DNA of 54,177 nt from Oscillospiraceae bacterium (GCA_021771265.1 JAETPK010000005.1:1-54177); one strand, 5' to 3'. Counted from the first letter of the stretch, positions 8,508 through 16,817 are shown. Translations and numbers: made by a program. The notes: generated by a model not told the origin, from the letters alone.

Positions 8508-9902
8508 TCAGCCTGCCGCCTGATTCATCCGGGCGTTGGCGCCGCGGACGGTGCGCCGCAGGAAAATGGCGCTGAGGGTGACGGCAACGATCTCGGCAAT
8601 GGGGAACGCCCACCACACCAGCTCCAGCCGCCCTGTCTGAGACAGAAGCCACGCCACCGGCAGCAGCACCACCAGCTGGCGGCATACGGAGACCACCATG
8701 CTGTACAGGGGGTTGCCCACGGCCTGGCACACGGACCCGGCGATGATGCAGAAGCCCGCCAGCAGGAAGGAGATGCTGATGGTCCGCAGGGCAGGGACGC
8801 CGATGGCCGTCATCTCGGCGGAGGCGTCGAACAGAGACAGCAGCAGGTCGGGGATGGTCTGGAAGGCCAAAAAGCCCAGGCACATGATGCTCACGGCTGT
8901 GAAAATGGTCAGCCGCACGGTCTTCCACACCCGCCCCGGCCGGGCGGCGCCGTAGTTATAGGAAATGATGGGCACCATTCCGTTGTTTAAGCCGAACACA
9001 GGCATGAAAATAAAGCTTTGGATCTTGAAGTAGGCGCCGAACACCGCTGTGGCGGTGGGGGTGAACACAAAGAGGATCTTGTTCATGCCAAAAGTCATAA
9101 CAGAGCCGATAGACTGCATGACAATGGAGGGGACGCCCACCCGGTAGATCTCCCGGACCACCATCCTGTCCCAGCGGATGAGCTTGGGGCGGATGTGGAT
9201 GTCGGGGTTTTTCTTCAGATTCAGGAAAACGGCCAGCACTGCCGCCACGACCTGGCCCAGCACCGTGGCCACCGCCGCGCCGGCCACCTCCAGCCGAGGC
9301 ATGCCGCACAGGCCGAAGATAAAGATGGGGTCCAGCACGATGTTGATGAGGGCTCCCACCAGCTGGGTGGTCATGGCCAGAACGGTCCGTCCCGTGGACT
9401 GGAGCAGACGCTCAAAACAGAACTGGCTGAACAGGCCCACGGACAGCCCCAGGCAGATGCGGGTATAGGCGGTGCCCATCTCCACGATCTCCGGCACGCT
9501 CTTGGCCTGCGCCATGAAAAAGGCCCGGGAGAGGAAGACGCCGATACAGGCGAATGCCACAGCGCTGCACAGGGACAAAAAGATGCCGGCGCCGGCGGCA
9601 CGGTCGGCCATATCCTGCCGCTTTTCGCCCAAGGACCGGGACAACAGGGCGTTGATGCCCACGGCGGTGCCGGCGCCCACGGCGATCATCAGGTTTTGAA
9701 GAGGGAAGGCCAGACTCACGGCGTTGAAGGCGTTCTCGCTGAGGCGGGAAACGAACACGCTGTCCACCACATTGTACATCGCCTGTACCAGCATGGAGAT
9801 CATCATGGGGACCGCCATACTGGCCAGCAGCCGGCCCACAGGCAGAACGCCCATTTTGTTTTCCTGGGGTGCCGCACCGGCGGCGGGGGTCTGATCGTTC
9901 AT
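8508..9902 (-). CDS. MATE family multidrug/cation exporter
   Basis: A 464-residue integral membrane protein with about 12 predicted helices, organised as two homologous halves. The opening LPVGRLLASMAVPMMISMLVQAMYNVVDSVFVSRL is typical of the DinF/MepA-like MATE branch, which exports drugs or metabolites using sodium or proton gradients. The substrate cannot be told from sequence. AAAGGA lies 9 bases before the ATG. It is convergent with the M23 gene and lies downstream of the prfB region on the same strand, separated by a terminator. Confidence 0.9.
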   Translation of the reverse strand: MNDQTPAAGAAPQENKMGVLPVGRLLASMAVPMMISMLVQAMYNVVDSVFVSRLSENAFNAVSLAFPLQNLMIAVGAGTAVGINALLSRSLGEKRQDMADRAAGAGIFLSLCSAVAFACIGVFLSRAFFMAQAKSVPEIVEMGTAYTRICLGLSVGLFSQFCFERLLQSTGRTVLAMTTQLVGALINIVLDPIFIFGLCGMPRLEVAGAAVATVLGQVVAAVLAVFLNLKKNPDIHIRPKLIRWDRMVVREIYRVGVPSIVMQSIGSVMTFGMNKILFVFTPTATAVFGAYFKIQSFIFMPVFGLNNGMVPIISYNYGAARPGRVWKTVRLTIFTAVSIMCLGFLAFQTIPDLLLSLFDASAEMTAIGVPALRTISISFLLAGFCIIAGSVCQAVGNPLYSMVVSVCRQLVVLLPVAWLLSQTGRLELVWWAFPIAEIVAVTLSAIFLRRTVRGANARMNQAAG

Positions 9903-9942
9903 GTTTGATGTTCCTTTCTCTTTATGATTCGAACCGGCAGAA

Positions 9943-9974
9943 AAAGGACGCGGCTCTTGCAGCCGCGCCTTTTT
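9943..9974. terminator. terminator beyond the displaced prfB 3' fragment
   Basis: Stem CGCGGCT / AGCCGCG extended by AAAGG / CCTTT around one A-C mismatch, with a T-run on either strand. Read on the minus strand it follows the duplicated prfB end, so it is probably the original prfB terminator, now separated from the intact gene. Confidence 0.75.
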
Positions 9975-9985
9975 TACAGGTGCTT

Positions 9986-10077
9986 TTACTTTTTCAGCTC
10001 ACCGGTGGCCAGTTGGGTCAGATAGGCATTTAAAAAGCCATCTAAGTCGCCGTCCATGACGCCGTCGACGTTGCTGG
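9986..10077 (-). pseudogene. second copy of the prfB 3' end (fragment)
   Basis: This 92-bp segment matches the intact prfB end (10213-10304) with 7 mismatches and no gaps. All seven are transitions; six are synonymous and one changes Ile to Val. It encodes the last 29 residues and stop of RF2 in frame but has no gene start of its own. The synonymous pattern shows that it evolved as part of a full prfB gene and was later displaced or imported, rather than being a recent copy. Confidence 0.9.
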
Positions 10078-10212
10078 CGCGACCCCATGCGCCTCCGGCG
10101 CCCGGGGGCCCCGCATGGGACTCAAATGGCCGGGCAGAGCCCGCCCGTTTCAAGGTTTTGCTCCGCAAAACGCTTGGACGCCGCACTTGCGGCGGAGACC
10201 ATCCACATCGAC
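10078..10212 (-). repeat. 135-bp structured spacer element at the prfB 3' end
   Basis: On the minus strand the spacer holds CGCCGC-AAGT-GCGGCG, then AGCGTTTTG ... CAAAACCT, then GGGC / GCCC, then a CCCATGCG / CGCATGGG stem around a GC-rich core. The first two hairpins and their linker are shared with the spacer at the pgi 3' end (19399-19549). No open reading frame of note. Confidence 0.75.
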
Positions 10213-11337
10213 TTACTTTTTCAGCTCGCCGGTGGCCAGTTGGGTCAGATAGGCGTTCAAAAAGCCATCCAGGTCGCCATCCATGACGCCGTCGATGTTG
10301 CTGGTCTCATAGCCGGTGCGGGTGTCCTTCACCATTTGATAGGGCATGAACACGTAGGAGCGGATCTGGCTGCCCCACTCGATCTTCATCTGAACACCCT
10401 TGATGTCGGAAACTTTTTCCGCATGCTGCTGTGCCTTCAGCTCCAACAGCTTTGCCCGCAGCATCTTCATGCAGTTGTCCTTGTTCTGGAACTGGCTGCG
10501 CTCCTGCTGGGACGCCACCACGATGCCCGTGGGCTTGTGGATGAGGCGGACGGCGGAGGAGGTCTTGTTGACGTGCTGGCCGCCGGCGCCGGAGGCCCGG
10601 TAGACCTGCATCTCGATATCCTCCTCCCGGATCTCCACGGTGTCATCATCCTCCAGCTCCGGCATGACCTCGATGGCGGCAAAGGAGGTCTGGCGGCGGG
10701 CGTTGGCATCAAAGGGGGAGACACGGACCAGGCGGTGAACGCCGTTTTCGCTCTTCAAAAGGCCATAGGCGTTTTCCCCTTCAATGGAGATGGCGGCGGA
10801 CTTGATGCCGGCCTCGTCGCCGTCCTCATAGTCCAGGATCTTGTAAACAAAGCCGTGGCGCTCGGCCCAGCGGGTGTACATGCGGTAGAGCATCTGGGCC
10901 CAGTCTTGAGCTTCGGTGCCGCCGGCGCCGGCATGGAACTGCAGGATCGCGTTGGAGTTGTCATACTCGCCGGAGAGCAGGGTGGTCATCCGGGTCTCCT
11001 CCACCTTCTCCTCCAGGGCCGCGAAGCCCTCCTTCAGCTCGGAGAGCAGCTCCTCGTCCTCGGCCTCCTGGCCCATCTCGCAAAGGGTGGCCAGGTCCTC
11101 CCACTCTCCGATGAGCTTTTCCTGCCGGGCCACCTTGTTTTGCAGCTGCTTCAAGCGCATCTGCACCTTTTGGGACCGCTCCAGATCATTCCAGAAGCCG
11201 TCCTGCGCGGTTTCCTCCTCCAGCCGGGCCGCCTCCTGCCGGGCGCTTTCAATGTCCAGCGCGGCGGACAGCTTGTCCAGCTCGGGTCCCAGGTCCCGGA
11301 GCTTCTGCTTGTATTCATCGTACTCGATCAAAGCCAT
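10213..11337 (-). CDS. prfB: peptide chain release factor 2
   Basis: Terminates translation at UGA and UAA. The 374-residue protein has the RF2 stop-codon recognition tripeptide SPF in RVSPFDAN and the peptidyl-hydrolysis motif GGQ in SGAGGQHVNKT. The ATG at 11337 has GGAG 8 bases upstream and matches family starts. The usual programmed +1 frameshift near codon 25 is absent: the reading frame runs through LSAALDIESARQ without UGA, so this gene lacks that autoregulation. Its 3' end is repeated downstream across a structured spacer. Confidence 0.97.
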   Translation of the reverse strand: MALIEYDEYKQKLRDLGPELDKLSAALDIESARQEAARLEEETAQDGFWNDLERSQKVQMRLKQLQNKVARQEKLIGEWEDLATLCEMGQEAEDEELLSELKEGFAALEEKVEETRMTTLLSGEYDNSNAILQFHAGAGGTEAQDWAQMLYRMYTRWAERHGFVYKILDYEDGDEAGIKSAAISIEGENAYGLLKSENGVHRLVRVSPFDANARRQTSFAAIEVMPELEDDDTVEIREEDIEMQVYRASGAGGQHVNKTSSAVRLIHKPTGIVVASQQERSQFQNKDNCMKMLRAKLLELKAQQHAEKVSDIKGVQMKIEWGSQIRSYVFMPYQMVKDTRTGYETSNIDGVMDGDLDGFLNAYLTQLATGELKK

Positions 11338-11374
11338 GGCGATTCTCCATTCACTGAATTTCATTAGCCATAGT

Positions 11375-11403
11375 ATTATAACGAAAGAAAGTTTTTTTGT
11401 AAA
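11375..11403 (-). promoter_or_regulatory. sigma-A promoter for prfB
   Basis: Minus strand TTTACA (11398-11403), 17 bp, TATAAT (11375-11380), 38 bp upstream of the start codon. Confidence 0.85.
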
Positions 11404-11449
11404 GAAAAACGTGCAAAACCACTGAAAATTCCGCACATTCTCCTTTTTT

Positions 11450-11482
11450 GCCCGCAGCGGCCGCCTGCCGGCGGGCTTTTTT
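11450..11482 (+). terminator. terminator-like hairpin in the divergent prfB / SLH intergenic region
   Basis: GCCCGC (11450-11455) pairs with GCGGGC (11471-11476), followed by a T-run. No plus-strand gene precedes it, so it may insulate or attenuate an upstream transcript. Confidence 0.4.
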
Positions 11483-11510
11483 CTCTGCCGACTTCTGGAA
11501 AAAAGCGGTT

Positions 11511-11532
11511 GTTCATAATTTGTTCATGATTT
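11511..11532 (+). promoter_or_regulatory. 11-bp direct repeat resembling a PhoB/PhoP box
   Basis: GTTCATAATTT and GTTCATGATTT lie head to tail with 11-bp periodicity, as OmpR/PhoB-family regulators prefer. It sits about 70 bp upstream of the SLH gene. No clear sigma-A promoter is visible beside it. Confidence 0.35.
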
Positions 11533-11602
11533 TAGGAGACTTTTCCGATATGGTACAAGTAGAAAGAAAGCAACAACTTCGCGACCATAAATGGAGGGAA
11601 TC

Positions 11603-14600
11603 ATGAAGAGTTATTGGAAGAAGAAACTATCGGCCTTCCTGCTGGCCCTGACGTTGATCGTCGGGCTGATGCCCACCGCTCTGGCGGCGGACTGCGGCCA
11701 TAACAACTGGAGCACCTGGCAGAAGCTGAATGACCAGCAGCATCAGCGCACCTGCCTGACCAGCGGCTGCGACAATATCCAGACGGCTAACCACCAGTGG
11801 TCCTCCGTTTATGAAAAAAACGCCGCCTCCCACTGGAAGAAATGCACGGAATGCGGCGCCCAGACCACCCATAATGCCCATACGTACAGCGGCAGCATGA
11901 AGTATGACGCCAACAACCACTGGGACCAGTGCTCCGTCTGCGGCTATCAGGATAACCTGGGCGGTCACGTGGACCTGAACAACGACGGCAAGTGCGATAC
12001 CTGCGGCTATACCATGGGCACCGCCACCATCACCGTCACCTTTGTGAACGGTACGAAGACCTTCAAGACCCAGAGCGTGAAAAAAGGCACCGCTCCTTCC
12101 GCGCCCGGCACTCCGTCCAAGTCCAGCAGCGGCAGCAAGACCTATACCTTTAAAGGCTGGACCACCAAGGACCCCGGCTCCTCCGCCCTGTATAACGGCC
12201 AGAGCTATCTGACCTCCTCCCAGGTGGCCAAGACGACTCTGAGCGCCAACACCACGTATTACGCCCTGTATACCGCTTCCAGCAGCAGCGGCGGCGATAT
12301 CTCCTACAAGGTCTCCGCCGGAGAGGTCGTGACCTTTGACCGCTCTGATTTCAAGGATCTGTATGAAGACGCCTGCGGCGGAAAATTCGACTACGCGGTC
12401 TTTACCCCGGACAGCTCCTATAAGAGCGCCTACGGCTCCTTCTACTTCGACTACGACGGCAAGGAGGAGGAAAAGATCTCCAAGAGCGATCTGGAGGACT
12501 ATGAGTTCGAATACGCCAAGAACAGCGCCTACCCCATCGGCAGCCTCAGCTTCGTGGCCGCTGAAGACGCTTCCGACCGCACCATCACCCTCAGCTGCAC
12601 CCTCTACGGCGTCGATGATGACGTGGAGGCTTCCGTGACCGTGAAGATCGGCAAGGGCAGCGGCTCCTCCAGCAAGGCCGACCTGGTGCTGGAGGTGGAG
12701 CCCGATGACGAGGTGACCTTTGACCGCTCGGAGTTCAAGGAGCTCTTTGAGGACGAGTGGGACGATGACACCTTCCGCTCCGTCACCTTCACCGGCAGCG
12801 ACAACCTCTCCTCCTCCGTGGGTCTCCTGTACTTCGATTACGACGGCAAGGAAGAAGAGAAGATCACAAAGAACAGCCTGGACGATTACGAGTTCGAGTA
12901 CTCCAAGAGCGGTGACTATCCCATCAGCAAACTGTCCTTCCTGGCGGATGAAGACGCCGACGGCGAAGTGGTCACTTTGGAATTCACCCTGTACGGCGAC
13001 GATGAGACCCTGGACGGCGTGCTGGAGATCCGCATCGGCGATGTGGAGGACAGCGAGGACGAGGGCGATATCAACTATACCGTCACCGCCGGCGACGAGG
13101 TGGCGTTCGACCGCTCCGATTTCAGCAAGTTCTTTAAGGAAGAGTATTCCAAGACCCTCCGCTGGGTCACCTTCTACCCCGACAACTCCTATAAATCCGC
13201 CGGCGCCATCTATTACGACTATGATGGCAAGAAGGAGGAGAAATTCTCCAAGACGGACCTCACCGACGAGGCCTTCTATTACAGCTCTGATGACTACGGC
13301 GACTACGCCCTGGGTGATTTGAGCTTTGTGGCGGATGACGATTTTGACGAGACCCTGCTTTTGGAGTTCCGGGCCTGGTACGATGAGGACACCTATGTGG
13401 ACGGCGTGCTGGCCATTATCCCCGAGGAAGACGGCACCGAGACCTCCATTTCCGGCAAGGGCGCCGCCGATATCCGTTACTACACCACGTACAGCAACTC
13501 TGTGCAGCTGAACCTTAATGACTTCTCCCGGTTCCTGAAGCAATCCTATCCCAGCAGCACGCTGGAGTATGTGAAGATCACCGCCGTGCCCGCCTCCGGC
13601 AGCCTGTATTACAATTATTACGGTGCCAGCAAGTACGGCGAGTCCAAGGTCCGCCTGACCGCCGACAACTGCAAGGACTATAAGTTCTACTTCAGTCCCG
13701 ACAGCACCAAGGACTGCGCCCTCAGCGAGCTGACCTTCATCCCCAACGGCTTCAACTACTGCCCCAGCATCTCCTTTACCGCCTATGGCAGCGGTTCCAA
13801 GTCCGTGTCCGGCAGCATCCTCATCGGCGTCACCCTGGACTCCATGTCCGAGGTCTACGGTGTCACCCCCAAGGGCACCTCCGTCAACTTCCCCGCCAGC
13901 TCCATCTCCAGCGCCGTGTCCAAGGGCACAGGGCTAAGCCTTGGCAGTATCCGCCTGCTGGCGCTGCCCGCCTCCAGTCAGGGCATCATCCAGCTGTCCA
14001 ACGGCACCAAGGCTGACACTTCCACGCTGTATACGTACAGCGGCACCGGCACCAACAAGATCTCCAATCTGAGGTTTGTGCCCGCCAGCGGCTTCACCGG
14101 CTCTGTGGAGATCCCCTATGTGGCCTACAACACCAGCGGCAACGCCATCGCCATGGGCAAGTTCTCCCTGGGCGTGGTGAGCGCCATTTCCAAGTTCTCT
14201 GACGTGACCTCCTCCACCTGGTGCTATAAGTACGTGGTGGAAATGTGCGACGCAGATGTCATCGATGGTTATTCCAACGGCACCTTCCGCCCCAACAACA
14301 CCGTCACCTATGGCCAGGCCCTGAAGCTCATCATGCTGGCCGCCGGATATCCCGCTCAGGAGAAGACCGGCACCCACTGGGCCAGCGGTTACCTGACCAA
14401 GGCCAAGGCCGATAAGCTCATCAGCGGCACTGTGGATCTGGATGAGCCCATCACCCGCCTGGCCGTGGCCCAGATCGCCGCCAAGGCCATGAAGCTGAAG
14501 ACCTCCGGCCTCTCCAGCGTCAAGCCTTTCACCGACACCTCCGACGTGTATGTGCAGGCGCTGAGCGCCGCCGGCATCGTGGAGGGTTACTTCTCCAACG

Positions 14601-14686
14601 GTACCAGCACCTTCCGCCCCAGCAACACCCTGACCCGCGGCCAGGTGTCCGCCATCGTCTGGCGCATGAAGAATTACAACGGCTGA
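11603..14686 (+). CDS. large secreted repeat protein with C-terminal S-layer homology domains
   Basis: A 1027-residue surface protein. Residues 1-28 form a signal peptide ending ALA. Residues 30-140 hold Cys/His pairs of the CxxC type in HWKKCTECGA, HWDQCSVCGY and KCDTCGY. Residues 140-230 resemble the Listeria-Bacteroides (flg_new/InlB) repeat with TFKGWTTK. Five diverging units of roughly 120-130 residues start near 232, 358, 489, 622 and 748; the first three are very acidic and carry VTFDRSDF, FDYDGKEEEK and LSFVADED signatures. Three SLH domains (about 862, 916, 972) would bind secondary wall polymer. GGAGGG precedes the ATG at 11603. The function of the repeat is unknown to me. Confidence 0.88.
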   Translation: MKSYWKKKLSAFLLALTLIVGLMPTALAADCGHNNWSTWQKLNDQQHQRTCLTSGCDNIQTANHQWSSVYEKNAASHWKKCTECGAQTTHNAHTYSGSMKYDANNHWDQCSVCGYQDNLGGHVDLNNDGKCDTCGYTMGTATITVTFVNGTKTFKTQSVKKGTAPSAPGTPSKSSSGSKTYTFKGWTTKDPGSSALYNGQSYLTSSQVAKTTLSANTTYYALYTASSSSGGDISYKVSAGEVVTFDRSDFKDLYEDACGGKFDYAVFTPDSSYKSAYGSFYFDYDGKEEEKISKSDLEDYEFEYAKNSAYPIGSLSFVAAEDASDRTITLSCTLYGVDDDVEASVTVKIGKGSGSSSKADLVLEVEPDDEVTFDRSEFKELFEDEWDDDTFRSVTFTGSDNLSSSVGLLYFDYDGKEEEKITKNSLDDYEFEYSKSGDYPISKLSFLADEDADGEVVTLEFTLYGDDETLDGVLEIRIGDVEDSEDEGDINYTVTAGDEVAFDRSDFSKFFKEEYSKTLRWVTFYPDNSYKSAGAIYYDYDGKKEEKFSKTDLTDEAFYYSSDDYGDYALGDLSFVADDDFDETLLLEFRAWYDEDTYVDGVLAIIPEEDGTETSISGKGAADIRYYTTYSNSVQLNLNDFSRFLKQSYPSSTLEYVKITAVPASGSLYYNYYGASKYGESKVRLTADNCKDYKFYFSPDSTKDCALSELTFIPNGFNYCPSISFTAYGSGSKSVSGSILIGVTLDSMSEVYGVTPKGTSVNFPASSISSAVSKGTGLSLGSIRLLALPASSQGIIQLSNGTKADTSTLYTYSGTGTNKISNLRFVPASGFTGSVEIPYVAYNTSGNAIAMGKFSLGVVSAISKFSDVTSSTWCYKYVVEMCDADVIDGYSNGTFRPNNTVTYGQALKLIMLAAGYPAQEKTGTHWASGYLTKAKADKLISGTVDLDEPITRLAVAQIAAKAMKLKTSGLSSVKPFTDTSDVYVQALSAAGIVEGYFSNGTSTFRPSNTLTRGQVSAIVWRMKNYNG

Positions 14687-14733
14687 GCTTCCACGAAAAC
14701 GCGCCGGAGCTCAGGGCGATATCCAAAAAACAG

Positions 14734-14776
14734 AGGAGTCTCCGTATGGTCCTATGACCATACGGAGACTCCTTTT
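14734..14776. terminator. bidirectional terminator between the SLH and Vat genes
   Basis: Perfect 18-bp stem (14734-14751 and 14756-14773) with CTAT loop, a T-run on the plus side and an A-run just upstream that serves the minus strand. Confidence 0.92.
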
Positions 14777-14917
14777 TCGTACATGATACAGTCGCTGGTG
14801 GCAAAAAGCTCGCCAAAATTGTGTTCAGAACGGCTGGCCCACGGAGACATGTCTTTGGCCGCACAGGAAGGCGCGGCCGCCCTGTCGGGATGGCGCAGGA
14901 CCCACGGCAGCCGAAAC

Positions 14918-15574
14918 TCATTTGTGCAGTTCCTGGCTGAATCGCTGCCGCACTTTTTCCAAGTCCGTTTCACATAGCAGCGGTAAAAATTCCACCAGCT
15001 TTTCCTCGCCAAAATCCCACCATTTCAGCTCTAAAAGCAGTTCGATCAGCTCATCATGAAACCGCTTTTTTATAAAACGGGCAGGATCTCCTCCAACGAC
15101 ATGATAGGGCGCCACGTCTTTTGTGACCACGGAATACGCTCCAACGATCGCACCGTCGCCGATCTGAACGCCCGGCATGATCACACTTTCTCTTCCGATC
15201 CACACGTCATTGCCGATCACAATGTCTCCCTTAAACGGAAGCTGGGACATGTGCGGCGGCGTGCTTTGGCTCCAGGCGCCGCCAAAAACATGAAACGGAT
15301 ACGTGGAAACGCTGCTGATGCGATGATTGGCCGGCCCCATGATAAATTTTGTTCCGGCGGCTATCTGGCAAAACTTCCCTATCACCAGCCTGTCCCCAAA
15401 CTCCGGGTAATTGAACAGAATATTCTTGCGTTCAAATGCGGCTGGGTTGTCGGCATCATCATAATACGTGTAGTCCCCGATAAAGACATTGGGGGCTGTA
15501 ACGACATTTTTTATAAAGCAGGATGTCCCGAATTCATTCGGGAAAACATCATTTGGGTTTGGCAGATCCAACAT
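14918..15574 (-). CDS. Vat-type streptogramin A O-acetyltransferase
   Basis: A 218-residue hexapeptide-repeat acetyltransferase of the xenobiotic (Vat/XAT) family. Typical features are [11 protein letters not shown], the catalytic His84 in [42 protein letters not shown] and the C-terminal KWWDF. By family it would acetylate group A streptogramins and reduce their ribosome binding, though some relatives act on other substrates. GGAGG lies 7 bases before the ATG. Its base composition is more AT-rich than its neighbours, and it lies 3' of tRNA-Gly, a common insertion site, so acquisition by transfer is plausible. Confidence 0.85.
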   Translation of the reverse strand: MLDLPNPNDVFPNEFGTSCFIKNVVTAPNVFIGDYTYYDDADNPAAFERKNILFNYPEFGDRLVIGKFCQIAAGTKFIMGPANHRISSVSTYPFHVFGGAWSQSTPPHMSQLPFKGDIVIGNDVWIGRESVIMPGVQIGDGAIVGAYSVVTKDVAPYHVVGGDPARFIKKRFHDELIELLLELKWWDFGEEKLVEFLPLLCETDLEKVRQRFSQELHK

Positions 15575-15810
15575 TCACATTCCTCCATAAATTTCTGTGC
15601 ATCACTTCCTTTCCATTTCATACGCCGTAGCCACCGCCCGCTTTTTTCTGATCTCTTTCATATGCTGTCCCTTCAAATCATCAGTTTTTGAGCAGCATAG
15701 GTGTTAAGTATGCCGATCCCTGTCACCCCCGCCACCCAGCCGCGGCCTCAGCGAAGCACCCGCAAGGGACACGCCGCATCCGTAAGGCGGCGAAGCCCCT
15801 CATCCCTCGT
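15575..15810. other. intergenic stretch upstream of the Vat gene
   Basis: Holds the Vat ribosome binding site and, on the minus strand, a short ATG frame with an AAGGGA site (15660 to about 15602) encoding about 19 Lys/Arg-rich residues, possibly a leader peptide or remnant. I see no other gene. Confidence 0.3.
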
Positions 15811-15814
15811 CTCC

Positions 15815-15924
15815 CTCCGCCGCGAGTCCAGTGGAGCGAGTCGCAGCGGAAAGCAAAAAATTCCCACAAGAGTGCAGTTTTCGGCGAAGCCGGAAACGGA
15901 ACGGTGGTGGGAATCTCTGAGCTG
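15815..15924 (-). repeat. structured repeat unit 2 downstream of tRNA-Gly
   Basis: Contains CCGCGAG ... CTCGCGG-like pairing (15818-15850), then ATTCCCAC / GTGGGAAT arms (15860-15867 and 15906-15913) closing a hairpin that encloses a GGCGAAGCC stem-loop, and ends in GAATCTCTGAGCTG. It has the same order of parts as the unit at 15959-16077, offset by about 150 bp. On the minus strand the arm is followed by a T-run, so it could also terminate transcription. Confidence 0.6.
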
Positions 15925-15958
15925 TACCAAGGCGATAAACTTACTTTTTTGCCGCTTT

Positions 15959-16077
15959 GTCCGCCAGCCGCGAACCCAGAGAAGCGAATCGCGGTTGGAA
16001 GCGAAGAAATTCCCTGTCCGGCTAAGAAGCCTCGCCGCAAGGCGGGGATTCGTGCCAAGCAGGGAATTTCTGAGCTG
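15959..16077 (-). repeat. structured repeat unit 1 abutting tRNA-Gly
   Basis: Contains CCGCGA / TCGCGG pairing, then GAAATTCCCTG and CAGGGAATTTC arms (16005-16015 and 16060-16070) around a CTCGCCGCAAGGCGGGG hairpin, and ends in GAATTTCTGAGCTG, touching the CCA end of the tRNA. It repeats the plan of the 15815-15924 unit with a different loop sequence. Confidence 0.6.
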
Positions 16078-16149
16078 GAGCGGCTAATGGGAGTCGAACC
16101 CACCTATGCAGCTTGGGAAGCTGCCGTTCTACCGATGAACTATAGCCGC
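16076..16149 (-). tRNA. tRNA-Gly(CCC)
   Basis: Folds as a cloverleaf: acceptor GCGGCTA / TAGCCGC, anticodon stem GCAGC / GCTGC with loop TTCCCAA (anticodon CCC), T-loop GGTTCGACTCC, and an encoded CCA end. The discriminator base is T, as in Gly tRNAs. Confidence 0.95.
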
Positions 16150-16162
16150 ATGTCTGGAAGTC

Positions 16163-16191
16163 ATTATAACAGGCCTTTTGAAAAATTGCAA
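16163..16191 (-). promoter_or_regulatory. promoter of tRNA-Gly
   Basis: Minus strand TTGCAA (16186-16191), 17 bp, TATAAT (16163-16168), ending 13 bp before the tRNA. Confidence 0.85.
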
Positions 16192-16239
16192 CCCGAAAAA
16201 TGTCGCGTACCGGCACGGCTTCATTTTATCACGCTTTCC

Positions 16240-16269
16240 TTGCGCCCTCTCACGGTCCTGTGTTATCAT
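16240..16269 (+). promoter_or_regulatory. candidate sigma-A promoter for the OsmC-like gene
   Basis: TTGCGC (16240-16245), 18 bp, TATCAT (16264-16269), 38 bp before the start codon. Confidence 0.5.
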
Positions 16270-16307
16270 GGCTCCAGAGCCAAACTGAAAAATGGGAGGT
16301 ATCCTTT

Positions 16308-16700
16308 ATGATCACAGTCAAAGGCGGCATGGACAAGCGCATGGCCACCCTTTCCAACGGCAGCTGTACCTATTACGCGGATGTCCCGCTGGAGAGCGGC
16401 GGCACAGGCCTGTATCCCCGGCCGGGCGAATATCTGGTGTCCGCCTTCGCCGCCTGCATGAACATGACTGCCCGGGGACTTTTGAACGAGCGGTCCGTCT
16501 CCTATGAGGAAGTGGTCACCCATGTGGAGCTGGACCGCTCCGATTTGGACCATCTCACGTTTTTCTATCGGACGGAGATTCTCGGCGATGTGCCGGAGGA
16601 GATCCGGCAGCAGGTCCTGCGGGAAGTGGAAAACTGCGATGTCTGCCGGATGCTGCGGGCGGAAAAGACGTTTTTGCCCTTGGAAGCCCTGCACAAATAA
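16308..16700 (+). CDS. OsmC/Ohr family protein
   Basis: A 130-residue protein of the OsmC fold. The two redox cysteines that act on organic hydroperoxides are present as Cys50 in FAACMNM and a second in ENCDVCRML near the C terminus. By family it would be a thiol peroxidase of the cytosol; many OsmC-like proteins have no proven substrate. GGGAGG lies 8 bases before the ATG at 16308, and upstream extension to 16200 runs over the promoter. Single gene between tRNA-Gly (divergent) and a terminator-like hairpin. Confidence 0.85.
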   Translation: MITVKGGMDKRMATLSNGSCTYYADVPLESGGTGLYPRPGEYLVSAFAACMNMTARGLLNERSVSYEEVVTHVELDRSDLDHLTFFYRTEILGDVPEEIRQQVLREVENCDVCRMLRAEKTFLPLEALHK

Positions 16701-16707
16701 CGCTGTG

Positions 16708-16743
16708 AACGCCTTCGCGGGTCTCCGTATCCGCGGGGGCGTT
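16708..16743 (+). terminator. hairpin after the OsmC-like gene
   Basis: AACGCC / GGCGTT outer and CGCGG / CCGCG inner stems. Only a short T stretch follows. Confidence 0.5.
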
Positions 16744-16759
16744 TCCCGCACCCCCGCTT

Positions 16760-16789
16760 GTCATGACCGTCCCTTCTTTTTCATACAGT
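16760..16789 (+). promoter_or_regulatory. sigma-E-like sporulation promoter for the D,D-carboxypeptidase gene
   Basis: GTCATGAC (16760-16767), 14 bp, CATACAGT (16782-16789). This matches the Bacillus mother-cell sigma-E pattern (GTCATATT, 14 bp, CATACAAT) at 12 of 16 positions. B. subtilis dacB is sigma-E dependent. Confidence 0.55.
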
Positions 16790-16817
16790 TTACCATCTGT
16801 TGATAAGGGGGATCACC

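Noticed and set aside
11627-13543. 638-codon minus-strand frame opposite the SLH protein
   Set aside because: Low-complexity Val/Gly/Ala/Leu sequence with no ribosome binding site; a shadow of the plus-strand gene.
14752-14917. Possible gene remnant continuing past the Vat stop in another frame
   Set aside because: The stretch looks partly coding-like but has no start, no ribosome binding site and no family I recognise.
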